Shown: one piece after another, positions 55,602 to 64,000 of the stretch | Layout of the letters: each line of letters begins with the position of its first letter | Position numbering within the stretch: position 1 is the stretch's first letter | DNA from: Ruminobacter sp964520475 | GTDB taxonomy: Bacteria > Pseudomonadota > Gammaproteobacteria > Enterobacterales > Succinivibrionaceae | Assembly: GCA_964520475.1 (NCBI GenBank) | Contig: CAZFNS010000003.1 | Coordinates: forward strand, 56,208 to 120,207 | DNA: 64,000 nt | Direction of reading: 5' to 3' | Made by a program: the position numbers and the translations under genes | The notes under the pieces: model-generated | Databases searched by the model: none | Told to the model about the DNA's origin: nothing | Seen by the model: only the letters and a program-made list of their open reading frames with translations

Positions 55602-56615
55602 TCACGGCCGTTCCGGGCCGGTCTCCGCGTCCTCGCCGTCCGGAACGAGGCTCAGGGCCCGCTCCAGCGTCTCCGGGCCCGCCCCCGGCAGGTGCTGGTT
55701 GAGCGACAGGTACTGTCTGAACAGGCGGCCGTTCGGGCAGCCGAGGAACATGCCGAAAAAATGGCGGGAGACGTGTTTCAGGGCCCCGCCCGCCCGCAGG
55801 TGGGCCTCGATGTAGGGATAGCAGGAGCGGATGATTTCCTTGCGCGTCGGCTTTTTGCCCGCGCGCCCGGCCCCGAAGATCACCCGGTCGGCGTCGGCGA
55901 GCATGTACGGGTTCCGGTACGGCTCCCGGCCGGCCATGACCCCGTCCACGAACCCGAGGTGCCCCGCGGCTTCCTCCAGGGTTCTGACCCCGCCGTTGAG
56001 CGTTATCGGGAAATCGGGGAAATCTTTTTTGAGGTCGTACACGCGCCGGTAGTCGAGGGGCGGTTTGCCGCGGTTGTCCTTCGGGCTCATGCCCGTGAGG
56101 ACCGCCTTGCGCGCGTGGATTATGACCCCGCCGGCGCCGGCCCGCCGCAGGGCCGCGACGAAAGCGCGGATGTAGTCGGGGCCGTCCAGCTCGTCGACGC
56201 CCAGTCTGGTCTTGACGGTGACGGGAACGCCGGGCGCCGCGTCCTTCATGGCTTTGACGATGTCGCAGACGAGCCCCGGGTTCCTCATGAGCGCCGCCCC
56301 GAAGGAGGCGTGCCGCACCCGTTCCGACGGGCACCCGGCGTTGAGGTTGATTTCGTCGTAGCCGCGCGCCGCGCCCAGCTTCGCGCACGCGGCGAGCCGC
56401 GCGGGATCGGCCCCGCCCAGCTGCAGCGCCACGGGATGCTCTTCGGGATTGTAGAACAGGGGATCCCCGCGGCCGTAAAGAACGGCCCCCTCGGGGATCA
56501 TCTCCGTGTAAAGAAGGGTTTTCGCGGTGAGCTTGCGGCACAGGTAGCGGAAATGCCGGTCCGTGAGGTCCAGCATCGGCGCCACGGAAAATTTCGCGGT
56601 TTCGCTCAGGGGCAT
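55602..56615 (-). CDS. dusA: tRNA-dihydrouridine synthase A
   Basis: 337 residues, FMN TIM barrel. Motifs: FSVAPMLDLTDRHFRYLCRKL, LQLGGADPARLAACAKL, EINLNAGCPSERVRHASFGAALM with the catalytic Cys near 97, VTVKTRLGVD, IHARKAVLTGMSPKDNR and ITLNGGVRTLEEA. It reduces U20/U20a in tRNA. NLN-GCPS-RV and MSPK-NR are DusA-specific compared with DusB/C. Confidence 0.95.
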   Translation of the reverse strand: MPLSETAKFSVAPMLDLTDRHFRYLCRKLTAKTLLYTEMIPEGAVLYGRGDPLFYNPEEHPVALQLGGADPARLAACAKLGAARGYDEINLNAGCPSERVRHASFGAALMRNPGLVCDIVKAMKDAAPGVPVTVKTRLGVDELDGPDYIRAFVAALRRAGAGGVIIHARKAVLTGMSPKDNRGKPPLDYRRVYDLKKDFPDFPITLNGGVRTLEEAAGHLGFVDGVMAGREPYRNPYMLADADRVIFGAGRAGKKPTRKEIIRSCYPYIEAHLRAGGALKHVSRHFFGMFLGCPNGRLFRQYLSLNQHLPGAGPETLERALSLVPDGEDAETGPERP

Positions 56616-56639
56616 GGCCGGATAAACACCCGACGGGTT

Positions 56640-57734
56640 CTAGGGCCGGTCCGCGGGCGCCGCGCCGTCCCCGGCCGGGGCTTCTTCGCCGCCGTCCGGA
56701 GCCTCCGCGCTCCCCGCGGCGGTTTCGCCGGCGCCGGCGGCGTCACCGCCGTCCGGAGCCGCTTCCGCCCCTTGTTCTTCGGTCTCGCCCGCGGCGGTTT
56801 CGTCCGCGCCGGCGGCCTCGCCGCCGCCCGGGACCGCCTGAACTTCTTCGGGCTCATCCGCCGCGTTCGCGCCCGCGTCCGGGGCTTTTTCGCCGGCCGG
56901 GGCGGCGTTTCCGTCCGTCTCCGGGGCCGCCGCGCTCCCGGCGGCGCTTTCGTCCTTACCGGCCGCCTTTTCCTGCGCGCGCTGCGCGGTTACCTCGTTG
57001 TTTATGGCGAAGATCCGTTCTTTAACCCAGGAGAAGGCCTCGTTCACCTCCGCGTCGGAAAGGTGCGCCGACGCGGCGTTTTTCACCGCCTCGCCCTCGC
57101 TCATGCTCCGCTGGATCTGGCTGACCGTGCCGTACCGCTTGGCCCACCAGATATAGAATTCGGCGTACTTGTACGCCTCGAAGTATTCCTCGAGATTGAG
57201 ATCCATCTTGGCGAGATCCACCGCGAACCCGTAGTCCTTGCCGTCCACCAGATCCCGGTAGATGTCGCGGGCGTTCTCGTGATCGGCCCGCGAATTGGTC
57301 CCGAAACTGAGGGTGCTCGCGAGCTGGACCTTGCAGGTCACCCCGCCGTGCTCGTTCTCGTAGTTTATGCAGTCGGCGAAGAGCTCCATGGCCTTCTGCT
57401 GGTCGCGCTCCACCCCCAGGCCGTTCCAGTAGAGGACGGCGAGATATTTGCTCGCGGTTATGTTCCCGCCGTCGACGGCCATTTCCAGGTATTTCTTGGC
57501 GAGATCCCAGTCCCTGAGCCCGCTCTTGCCCTTGAGGTAGATGTAGCCCAGGATCTCGGCGGCCGCGGGGTCGCCCGCCTCGGCCTCGGTCCCGCACTGT
57601 TGCGCGGCGACGCTGTAATGCTCGTTCTTCATCGCGTCGGCGCATTTCTCGCCGTCGGAGAGGACGTCCGCGTAACCCTGGCCCGCCGCCAGCAGCGCGG
57701 CGGCCGGCAAAAACGCCGAAAGAAATTTTTTCAT
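56640..57734 (-). CDS. Exported Sel1-repeat protein with acidic Ala-rich tail
   Basis: 364 residues. Signal peptide MKKFLSAFLPAAALLAAGQGYAD, then Sel1-like repeats (for example AAAEILGYIYLKGKSGLRDWDLAKKYLEMAVDGG and ASKYLAVLYWNGLGVERDQQKAMELFADC), up to about residue 235. Residues from about 240 to the end are a low-complexity tail of Ala, Glu, Gly, Pro and Asp (such as AAGADETAAGETEEQGAEAAPDGG). Sel1 repeats mediate protein contacts. The tail resembles the one in the gene at the right edge. The start at 57734 follows a GTGCCAC stretch without a strong ribosome site; the upstream frame crosses a tRNA and is rejected. Confidence 0.82.
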   Translation of the reverse strand: MKKFLSAFLPAAALLAAGQGYADVLSDGEKCADAMKNEHYSVAAQQCGTEAEAGDPAAAEILGYIYLKGKSGLRDWDLAKKYLEMAVDGGNITASKYLAVLYWNGLGVERDQQKAMELFADCINYENEHGGVTCKVQLASTLSFGTNSRADHENARDIYRDLVDGKDYGFAVDLAKMDLNLEEYFEAYKYAEFYIWWAKRYGTVSQIQRSMSEGEAVKNAASAHLSDAEVNEAFSWVKERIFAINNEVTAQRAQEKAAGKDESAAGSAAAPETDGNAAPAGEKAPDAGANAADEPEEVQAVPGGGEAAGADETAAGETEEQGAEAAPDGGDAAGAGETAAGSAEAPDGGEEAPAGDGAAPADRP

Positions 57735-57863
57735 GAGCGTGGCACCCCCCTGTATCTTCAAAAAAATTATACATGCGCCGGGGGTGAATTTATGTGAAAT
57801 GTTTCTAATATCGCATGCCCCGGAAAAGGGCCGGAAACGCGGGACGGCGCGCCGCGGCGGGGG

Positions 57864-57950
57864 TGGTGCCAGAAGAGGGACTTGAACCCTCAAGGTATCG
57901 CTACCGGCGGATTTTGAATCCGCTGCGTCTGCCGATTCCGCCATTCTGGC
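57864..57950 (-). tRNA. tRNA-Leu (CAA)
   Basis: 87 nt type II tRNA on the minus strand. Acceptor GCCAGAA/TTCTGGC, D-arm with GGCAGACGC, anticodon loop TTCAAAA (CAA), long variable arm, T-loop GGTTCAAGTCC, and encoded CCA. These features identify tRNA-Leu. Confidence 0.97.
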
Positions 57951-58026
57951 AAATGACATGCACATCATACATGATTTTTTCGCGTCTGCAAACAAAACGC
58001 CGCGGTTTTGTCGCGCCGGCCCCGCC

Positions 58027-59103
58027 TCAGGCGCGCCGGTTGAGCAGATACACGGCGACGGCCAGGACGACGGCCGTCGGCATCACCGCCCCGAGGAACG
58101 GGGGCACGCCGTAGAAAATCGTGAAAGGCGCGAGGATCTCGTTAACCGCGTAGAACGCGAAGCCGACCATGATGCCCGTGACGATCCTGGCCCCCATGGA
58201 GGAGTTGCGGAGCGGCCCGAAGATCGTGCTCGACGCGAGCAGCAGCACCACCAGCACGGTAAGGGGCGAGATCAACTTGCGGAACAGCTCGAGCACGTAC
58301 CGCTCCGCCCGCTGGCCGTTCTTGGTCACGTACGAGATGTACTGGTACAGGCCGCTGACGGAAAGCTCGCTCGCGCTCACCCCCACCACCTCGATGTTCT
58401 TGGGGGTGAGGTTTATCTTCCACACGTCCTCGTCCCGGTGGGAGCGGGTGATAAGCTCGTTCTGATATCCGGTGTCGTCTATGTCCTCCATGACCCAGCG
58501 GCCGTCTTTCCAGCGTCCGGTCTTCGCGTGCTCCTTCCTGACGAGCCTCTTGGGGATGCTGTCGCTGAACGTGTAGCGGGTGACGGACTGGAGGTTCCCG
58601 TCGGTCATGAGATAGGCGATGCTGATGAAGCTGTTGTCCTCCCTGAACCAGATGCCCCGCGAGGTCACCGCCACCTGGCCGTTCGACACCGCCTCGGATA
58701 TGAGCGCCTCGGCCCGTTTTTCCGCGCCCGAAACCACGAACTCGCTCATCAGCATGATCGCGACGATCATCGGGATGACCGCCTTGCACGCGCTCCAGAC
58801 GATGCCGAGCTTCGACTTGCCCAGGGCCTGCATGACGATGAGCTCGGAGGACGAGGCGAGGTTGCCGAGGGCGAGCACGGTGCCGAGGAGCACGCCGAGG
58901 GGGAAGAACATGACGATCTGGCCGGGCACCGTGAGCAGCACGTAGTGGCTGCAGGCCAGGAAATCGAACGTGCCCCGGCCCACGTTGCGCAGCTGATCCA
59001 CGAATTTGATGAGCGACGCGAGCGCCACCAGCCCGGCCGTGCAGTAAAGCACCATGACGGCGATGTTCCTGCCGATGTATCTGTCGACGACCCTGTTGTA
59101 CAT
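58027..59103 (-). CDS. lptG: LPS export permease LptG
   Basis: 358 residues. N-terminal MYNRVVDRYIGRNIAVMVLYCTAGLVALASLIKFVDQLRNVGRG, further helices (LLTVPGQIVMFFPLGVLLGTVLALGNLASSSELIVMQALG), a periplasmic beta-jellyroll (about 130-260) and three C-terminal helices. This is the YjgP/YjgQ family. With LptF and LptB2 it extracts LPS from the inner membrane. Its ATG overlaps the lptF stop (TGATG), the usual coupled arrangement. Confidence 0.95.
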   Translation of the reverse strand: MYNRVVDRYIGRNIAVMVLYCTAGLVALASLIKFVDQLRNVGRGTFDFLACSHYVLLTVPGQIVMFFPLGVLLGTVLALGNLASSSELIVMQALGKSKLGIVWSACKAVIPMIVAIMLMSEFVVSGAEKRAEALISEAVSNGQVAVTSRGIWFREDNSFISIAYLMTDGNLQSVTRYTFSDSIPKRLVRKEHAKTGRWKDGRWVMEDIDDTGYQNELITRSHRDEDVWKINLTPKNIEVVGVSASELSVSGLYQYISYVTKNGQRAERYVLELFRKLISPLTVLVVLLLASSTIFGPLRNSSMGARIVTGIMVGFAFYAVNEILAPFTIFYGVPPFLGAVMPTAVVLAVAVYLLNRRA

Positions 59104-60230
59104 CAGCCCTTCCCCCCGGCGGCCCGCCGCCCGCGCCTGCCGGCCCTGAGCCGGTTGTACCATTCCGTGCCGGTGAGATTAAGCGGGATCGTGAAGATCA
59201 GCAGGTACGCGGCGGCGACCGCGAAGATCCCGGGAAATTCCGGAAAATGCCCCCGGGCGATGCCGGATTTCAGACCGAAGGCGAACAGATAGTAGCTTAT
59301 GTAGATGAGCACCGCGGGCAGGAACTTCGCGAACCTCCCCTGCCGCGGGTTGACCATGGCCAGGGGCACGACCATGGCGACCAGCACCAGCACGGTCAGC
59401 GGCTGGACGAAGCGCCACTGCAGCTCGGCCCGGTCGGGGTTCTCGCGCGACCGCCACAGTTCCGGGACGCTCTTGGCGCTCGCCTTGGCCGTGCCGCTTT
59501 CGGCGGAGGTTTCCGGGATCATGGCCCGGTACTCGTCGAAATGCGAAACCTTGTATTCCTTTCTCTTGTCGGGGCCCTCGTAAATGGTGCCCCCGTAGAG
59601 GGTGAGCCACAGGAGGCCCTCGCGGTCGTACTCGGTTTTGGCGCTGGTGGAAATCGTCACGGCGGGAGAGCGCTTCTCGTCGCCCGCGGTCAGGATGTAG
59701 ACCTGGTTCATGATGTTGTGCTCGCGGGTCATCGAGCCGTCGTTCTCGATATAGACGACGTAGCCCCCGCCGAGGTTGACGAACCGGCCGCTGTCGATGC
59801 TGAGCAGCGCCGGATCGGACTTGGCCTTGTTGACGATCTCGATCTGCCGGGCCTCGCACAGGGGAGACAGATAGCAGGTGCAGGCGGCGTTCACCGCCAT
59901 GTTGGCGAGGGTGAGGAGCAGGATGACCGACAGCAGGCGGCGGTGGGAGTAGCCCGCGGCCCGCATGGTCACCATTTCGCTCTGGGAGCAGAAGCTGCCG
60001 ATGGAAAAGAGCACCGCCAGGAACAGGGAGAGCGGCAGCATGAAATTGGCCATGGTCGGAATCGACAGGCCGAGCAGCTGGGTCACCAGCTCCGCGGGGA
60101 TGCTGCCGCGCGACGCCCTGCCGATGAACCGGATGAAGGTCTGGCTCATGAAAATGAGCATAAGCACCCCGAAGATCGCCCCCTGGGTCTTCAAAATATC
60201 CTTGAATATGTATCCTGATATCGTCTTCAC
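59103..60230 (-). CDS. lptF: LPS export permease LptF
   Basis: 375 residues from a GTG at 60230. It opens VKTISGYIFKDILKTQGAIFGVLMLIFMSQTFIRFIGRASRGSIPAELVTQLLGLSIPTMANFMLPLSLFLAVLFSIG, matching LptF, with the SEMVTMRAAGYS coupling helix, a periplasmic domain and C-terminal helices. It pairs with LptG. The start has no strong ribosome site; the earlier ATG at 60302 gives an Arg/Pro-rich extension unlike the family. Divergent from pepA, as in E. coli. Confidence 0.93.
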   Translation of the reverse strand: MKTISGYIFKDILKTQGAIFGVLMLIFMSQTFIRFIGRASRGSIPAELVTQLLGLSIPTMANFMLPLSLFLAVLFSIGSFCSQSEMVTMRAAGYSHRRLLSVILLLTLANMAVNAACTCYLSPLCEARQIEIVNKAKSDPALLSIDSGRFVNLGGGYVVYIENDGSMTREHNIMNQVYILTAGDEKRSPAVTISTSAKTEYDREGLLWLTLYGGTIYEGPDKRKEYKVSHFDEYRAMIPETSAESGTAKASAKSVPELWRSRENPDRAELQWRFVQPLTVLVLVAMVVPLAMVNPRQGRFAKFLPAVLIYISYYLFAFGLKSGIARGHFPEFPGIFAVAAAYLLIFTIPLNLTGTEWYNRLRAGRRGRRAAGGKG

Positions 60231-60417
60231 GGTGTTATGGCGTCCGTTTCCGGCCGGTTGCGGCGGAAAAATCCGCGCCCGTCCCCGCCGGGGAACGGGC
60301 ATCCGTTATATTTTACAGTAAAGGGGCGGCAAAAATCAGCTTTTTCGTCAAAAAATGCCGGGGGCGGGAAGCCGCGGGGACGGGCTCCGGCCGGCGGTTC
60401 CGCGCCGCGGAGAGTGG

Positions 60418-60423
60418 TATAAT
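60418..60423 (+). promoter_or_regulatory. Extended -10 promoter element of pepA
   Basis: TGGTATAAT places a TG one base before a perfect -10 hexamer, 70 bp before the pepA start. No clear -35 box is needed for this type. Confidence 0.55.
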
Positions 60424-60493
60424 CGTAAAAAACGCGGGCGGGCCGGGCGGCTCCCCCGCGCGCCGGCCGATCGCAAAAAGAGGAGAGAGGAAA

Positions 60494-62047
60494 ATGTTTG
60501 ATTTCGGATCGCACGCCGCCTGCCTGAAGGAAAGCCTGAGCGCGCCCGCGGCGGCTTTCGTCCGCGCGCCGGATCCCGGGGCGGACGCCCGCGTCCTCGT
60601 CGTCACCGCCCCGGAGCAGATCGGGGCGCTGCTCCCGGACTTCCCGCCTGATTCCGAAGAAAAGGCCGAGCTGGCCGGCGGGCTCAAAGGCCCGTGGAGC
60701 GCCGCGGCGGTCTTCCGCGCAAAAGGCCGGGTCCTGGCGGCGGTCCGGGTTCCGGACGTCCCGGCGGACGAACAGGTTCTGCTCAAAACCGCGGCCCTCA
60801 TCGCCGGAAAGATCGCCCCCGCCCTCCGCGGGGGAACCGTCTCGCTGGCGCCGTGCCCGGCGTTCGAACGGCGCCTGCCGTCCGCGGCGGCCCTGCCGCT
60901 CGCGCTTTACGCGGCCCTGAAATTCGACGACCGCCGCTTCAAGGGGGACGCGGAGCCGGCGTCCCCCCGGGCGGGCAGGATCGAGCTCGTCCTTTCCGGC
61001 GAAACGGCGCTCCCGGAGGGGGCCGCCGCGGCGGAGCGGTTCGCCGGGGTGTGCCTGCGGAACGTCCTCTACGCGCGGCTGCTCGGCAACCTGCCGGGGA
61101 ACGTCGCGACGCCCGGGTACCTCGCGGAAGAGGCCCGCCTGCTCGCGGCGGAAAACCCCGCCCTCGCGACTGAGACCCTCGGACGGGAGGACCTGGAAAG
61201 ACTCGGCATGAACGCGTACCTCGCCGTCGCCCGGGGCTCGGCCAACCCGCCCTTCATGAGCGTAATCACCTACCGGGGCAACCCCGCGTCGCCGGAAACC
61301 GACGCGGTCATCGTCGGCAAGGGCCTCACCTTCGATTCCGGGGGGCTTAACCTCAAGATCATCCCCGACATGGACGAGATGATGTTCGACAAGTGCGGCG
61401 CCGTCTGCGTGCTCGCCGTGATGCGGGGCGCCGCCGCCCTGGGGCTCCCCCTGAACCTGACCGGCGTCGCCGCCTTCGCCGAAAACATGCCCGGGGGGAA
61501 CGCCTGCCGCCCGGGCGACGTCGTCGCCACCGCCTCCGGGCTCACCGTGGAGATCGCGAACACCGACGCCGAGGGCCGCATGGTGCTCTGCGAGGCCCTG
61601 ACCCTCGCCGCGCGGCTCGCGCCCAAACGGATCATCGACATAGCCACGCTGACCGGGGCCTGCGTGGTCGCCCTCGGGCACCAGTACACCGGCTTTTTCA
61701 CGGACGACGCGGAAATGGCCGCGGACGTCGCGCGGGCCTCGGCCCGCACCGCGGACGCCGCCTGGCGCCTGCCGGCCGGGGCGCTGTACGAGGACATGAT
61801 CGAGGGGCGCTTCGGGGACGTTGCGAACAGCGCCGGCCGGGCGGCCGGCGCCTCCACCGCCGCCGCATTCCTCAAAAAATTCGCGGCGGGCGCGCCGCAC
61901 CTGCATCTCGACATCGCGGGGAGCGCCTGGATCCCGGGCAGAAAAGAAAAAACCGCCACCGGCAGGCCGGTGGCGCTGATGCTCGCATATCTCGCGGAAC
62001 TGGCGGCCCGCGGCCGCCGGGCCGGGCTCAGCCGTTCCCCCGCATGA
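60494..62047 (+). CDS. pepA: Cytosol leucine aminopeptidase
   Basis: 517 residues. M17 peptidase motifs: VGKGLTFDSGGLNLK, FDKCGA, EIANTDAEGRMVLCEAL (the family signature) and ATLTGACVVALG. It removes N-terminal residues and in E. coli also binds DNA at cer and carAB. The first metal site residue segment reads MMFDKCGA rather than the more usual MKxDMxGA. GAGAGAGG precedes the ATG. It converges on holB, and the two coding ends overlap by 20 bp. No holC follows, unlike in E. coli. Confidence 0.94.
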   Translation: MFDFGSHAACLKESLSAPAAAFVRAPDPGADARVLVVTAPEQIGALLPDFPPDSEEKAELAGGLKGPWSAAAVFRAKGRVLAAVRVPDVPADEQVLLKTAALIAGKIAPALRGGTVSLAPCPAFERRLPSAAALPLALYAALKFDDRRFKGDAEPASPRAGRIELVLSGETALPEGAAAAERFAGVCLRNVLYARLLGNLPGNVATPGYLAEEARLLAAENPALATETLGREDLERLGMNAYLAVARGSANPPFMSVITYRGNPASPETDAVIVGKGLTFDSGGLNLKIIPDMDEMMFDKCGAVCVLAVMRGAAALGLPLNLTGVAAFAENMPGGNACRPGDVVATASGLTVEIANTDAEGRMVLCEALTLAARLAPKRIIDIATLTGACVVALGHQYTGFFTDDAEMAADVARASARTADAAWRLPAGALYEDMIEGRFGDVANSAGRAAGASTAAAFLKKFAAGAPHLHLDIAGSAWIPGRKEKTATGRPVALMLAYLAELAARGRRAGLSRSPA

Positions 62048-63011
62048 GCTCGAGCCAGCTTATCAGCTGCAGCGCGAGGACGGGGCTGTTCCGGATGGCG
62101 TTCGGGGACGCCCCGGCGCCCTTGAGCCGGGCCGCCTTGCGCGCGGCCCGGCTCAGCGAATCGGGATCGATCGCGGCGACGGCGCGGAGCGCCTCGGGAT
62201 CCCTGAGGACCTTGAGACTCGCGGCGGGGTAGCCGTTCTGGAAGCCCATGGCGTCCCGGAGCAGCGCGTGCAGGAGCCCGTGGAGAACGGCGGGATCCTC
62301 CCGGTACAGGGCGTCCATGGCCTCGGCGGCCTTTTTGACGTCGCCGCCGCCCTTCAGCGCGGCGGCGACGAGCCCGACGCACTCGGACAGGCGTTTGCCG
62401 ACGCCGTTTTCGTGCCACTCCAGAACCTTCAGCGGGCTCATGCCGCTCACGGCGAGCTCGGCGGAAAAATCCCGGTCTTCGCCCGTCTCCCCGCGCAGGA
62501 ACGCGCAGAGCGCGGCGGCGCCGGGAACCGTGATCTTAAGGCGCGCGACGCGGCTGAGGATGGTGGGAAGCAGCGAGCCCGGGCTGTCGGCGGTCAGGAG
62601 GATCAGGGTCCCGGCGGCCGGCTCCTCCAGGGTTTTGAGGAGGGCGTTCGCGGCCTGCACGGTCATGAGATGCGCCTGCCTGACCAGCAGAACCTTGCCG
62701 TGCCCGTTGCTCGGGGTGCCGGCGAGACGCGCGGTGCCGTTTCTCAGGGCGTCGACGCCGATGCTCGCGGCGGTCCCCCGCTCGATCACCGTGAAATCGG
62801 GGTGGGTGCCTTCGCGCATCATGACGCAGCTGTGGCAGGGGCACGGCTCGTTCCGGCCGTCCTCCGCGCAGAGGAAATCGCGCGCGATCTCGGCGGCCAG
62901 CGCGTCCGCGCCGAGCCCCGCGGAAACGCCGATCAGCAGCGCGTGCGGCAGGCGGCCCGCCTCCTTCATCCGCCGGTACTCGCCCAGGGGCTCCGTCAGC
63001 CAGCCGTACAT
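62028..63011 (-). CDS. holB: DNA polymerase III delta-prime subunit
   Basis: 327 residues of the clamp-loader AAA+ family. HALLIGVSAGLGADALAAEIARDFLC stands in the P-loop position, followed by the zinc-binding cysteines CxxxxPCPCHSCVMM and DFTVIERG, KVLLVRQAHLMTVQAANALLKTLEEPAAGTLILLTAD and LPTILSRVARLKI (the SRC-like motif reads SRVA). The defective P-loop is normal for delta-prime. It overlaps tmk by 16 bp, conserved tmk-holB order. Confidence 0.93.
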   Translation of the reverse strand: MYGWLTEPLGEYRRMKEAGRLPHALLIGVSAGLGADALAAEIARDFLCAEDGRNEPCPCHSCVMMREGTHPDFTVIERGTAASIGVDALRNGTARLAGTPSNGHGKVLLVRQAHLMTVQAANALLKTLEEPAAGTLILLTADSPGSLLPTILSRVARLKITVPGAAALCAFLRGETGEDRDFSAELAVSGMSPLKVLEWHENGVGKRLSECVGLVAAALKGGGDVKKAAEAMDALYREDPAVLHGLLHALLRDAMGFQNGYPAASLKVLRDPEALRAVAAIDPDSLSRAARKAARLKGAGASPNAIRNSPVLALQLISWLELMRGNG

Positions 63012-63637
63012 ACGCCCGCTCCGTCCAGCGCCGCGAAAAGCGCGCGTTTCACTTCCTCAAGGGATCCGCCCGCGTCGATCACCGCGATTTTGTCCGGGTT
63101 CCGGCGCGCCGCGGCCAGGAAGCATTCCCGCACGCGCCGGAAAAAACCGGGATCCTCGAGCTCGAACCGGTCCGGGGCGCCGCGGCTCCTCGCTCTCTTC
63201 ATGCCCTCTTCCGGGGCGATGTCCATGACGATGGTGAGATCCGGGGTGAAATCCCCGATGGCGAACGCGCGGATCGCGGCGATTTTTGCGGGGGCGATGC
63301 CCCGGCCCGCCCCCTGATAAGCCTCGGTGGACAGATCGTGCCTGTCGCCGATCACGTATTTGCCGGCCGCGACCGCGGGCTTGATCACCCGCTCGACCAG
63401 CTGGCTCCGGGCCGCGTACATGAGCAGCAGCTCCGACTCGTCGGTGAGCTTCTCGCCGGGATTGGGCTCCTTGAGGATCCCTCTTATTCTTTCGGCGATT
63501 TCCGTGCCGCCGGGCTCCCTGGTCTCCAGAATGTCGCCGGGGCTTACCCCGCGGGACGCGAGGTACTCCCGCACCGCGGCCACGGCGGTGGTTTTGCCGG
63601 CGCCCTCGCCGCCCTCAAGCACGATAAAAGCTCCCAC
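62996..63637 (-). CDS. tmk: Thymidylate kinase
   Basis: 213 residues from a GTG at 63637 with GGAGGGAAC ahead. Motifs: AFIVLEGGEGAGKTTAVAAV (P-loop), TREPGGTEIAERIRGIL, LLMYAARSQLV, VIGDRHDLSTEAYQGAGRG (DR[YH] motif; Tyr is more usual than His) and a short LID. It phosphorylates dTMP. The longer upstream frame is unsupported. Confidence 0.95.
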   Translation of the reverse strand: MGAFIVLEGGEGAGKTTAVAAVREYLASRGVSPGDILETREPGGTEIAERIRGILKEPNPGEKLTDESELLLMYAARSQLVERVIKPAVAAGKYVIGDRHDLSTEAYQGAGRGIAPAKIAAIRAFAIGDFTPDLTIVMDIAPEEGMKRARSRGAPDRFELEDPGFFRRVRECFLAAARRNPDKIAVIDAGGSLEEVKRALFAALDGAGVCTAG

Positions 63638-63677
63638 GGTTCCCTCCTCCGCGGCGCGGACGGCCGCGCCGCCGCTG

Positions 63678-64000
63678 TCAGTCCTTACCGGCCTGCGCAT
63701 CGCCCGTGGCCACCGCCGGGGCGTCCGCGGCCGCGTCGTCCGGGGCCTTTTGATCTTCGGCCGGGAGATTCCCTATCTCCTCGTCCGGCTTCGCTCCGCC
63801 GGCGGCCGGGGTTTCGGGAGCGGCGGCCTCGTCCGGAGCCGCGTTGCCGTCTTCAGTCTTCGCGTCGCCGGTCGCCGCGGCCGAAGCTTCGGCGGCCTCG
63901 TCCGGGGCCTTTTGCTCAGCGGCGGCCGGAGTTTCGGCGGCGGCCTCGTCCGGAGCCTTCTGCTCGCCGGCGGCCGGAGTTTCGGCGGCGGCTTCGTCCG
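63678..64000 (-). CDS. C-terminal repetitive tail of a truncated gene, possibly mltG
   Basis: Only the last 107 codons are in the window. The reading frame ends in TGA at 63678-63680 and encodes an Ala/Glu/Pro/Asp-rich tail with a 16-residue repeat, DEAAAETPAAGEQKAP, twice in nearly exact form at the right end and in decayed form before it. The tail has no family signal. In many gammaproteobacteria mltG (endolytic murein transglycosylase) lies directly upstream of tmk, so this may be an MltG with an unusual extension; that is inference from position only. The stop is 41 bp before tmk. Confidence 0.6.
   Translation of the reverse strand, partial: DEAAAETPAAGEQKAPDEAAAETPAAAEQKAPDEAAEASAAATGDAKTEDGNAAPDEAAAPETPAAGGAKPDEEIGNLPAEDQKAPDDAAADAPAVATGDAQAGKD
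63921..64000 (-). repeat. 48-bp tandem repeat inside the truncated gene
   Basis: A 48-bp unit (63921-63968) is followed by a near-identical second copy starting at 63969 and cut by the window edge; a degenerate copy precedes it (63877-63920). It encodes the 16-residue protein repeat. Confidence 0.8.

Noticed and set aside
57735..57995. Upstream extension of the Sel1-repeat gene
   Set aside because: It would cross the tRNA-Leu gene; the start at 57734 gives an immediate signal peptide.
63877..64000. CRISPR array at the right edge
   Set aside because: The 48-bp repeats are contiguous with no unique spacers and keep one open reading frame; they are a coding tandem repeat.

Overview
The window is about 64 kb of GC-rich bacterial chromosome, almost fully coding, with three tRNAs and no rRNA, insertion sequence, prophage or CRISPR array. 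Gene content and order point to a gammaproteobacterium: cpdA-yqiA-parE with nudF upstream, yhcC beside gltBD, ycaO-focA-pflB, lolB-ispE-prs, divergent lptFG/pepA, tmk-holB, and an ArcA/ArcB pair. Pyruvate formate-lyase with a formate channel, an FNR-type promoter, ArcAB, and maturation factors for a sodium-pumping NADH:quinone reductase suggest a facultative or strict anaerobe. A Succinivibrionaceae/Aeromonadales-type gut bacterium is my best guess; that is inference.

Region 1 (1-9440) is the most unusual part: a sulfur island. On the minus strand a promoter near 5222-5250 drives O-acetylhomoserine sulfhydrylase, two nitrogenase-like catalytic subunits (NifD-like and NifK-like), a NifX-like carrier, a YezD-family small protein and the start of a NifB-like radical-SAM gene that runs off the left edge. 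A divergent CymR-like Rrf2 regulator is followed by cysK, mccB and mccA (reverse transsulfuration), transcribed from their own promoter. Two promoters carry matching 25-bp operators (8-bp arms, 9-bp spacer, same TATGTT core). The simplest reading is a relative of methylthio-alkane reductase: organic thioethers reduced to methanethiol, captured as methionine, then converted to cysteine, all under a cysteine-status regulator.

Region 2 (9.6-30.7 kb) is mostly housekeeping: a small orphan protein, a TolC-like outer-membrane protein, XerD, ParE, YqiA, CpdA, NudF, a dihydroorotase that looks Bacteroidetes-like, ArcA, an ArcB whose phosphotransfer domain is cut off by one in-frame stop codon, GlgC, a YhcC-like radical-SAM protein and glutamate synthase GltBD with an ARG-box-like palindrome upstream.

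Region 3 (31-38.4 kb) holds MTA/SAH nucleosidase, an Smr protein, tRNA-Tyr, then an accessory redox/stress island: exported flavodoxin, Dabb protein, nitroreductase, aldo/keto reductase, second flavodoxin, SRAP protein, TIGR04076 protein, DEDDh exonuclease and a cupin.

Region 4 (38.4-64 kb) is core metabolism: asd, ycaO-focA-pflB behind a class II FNR-type promoter, lolB-ispE-prs, mpl, ppa, apbE-nqrM, proS, tRNA-Arg, two exported proteins, dusA, a Sel1-repeat protein with an acidic Ala-rich tail, tRNA-Leu, lptFG, pepA, and holB-tmk preceded by the repetitive C-terminus of a gene (probably mltG) cut by the right edge.
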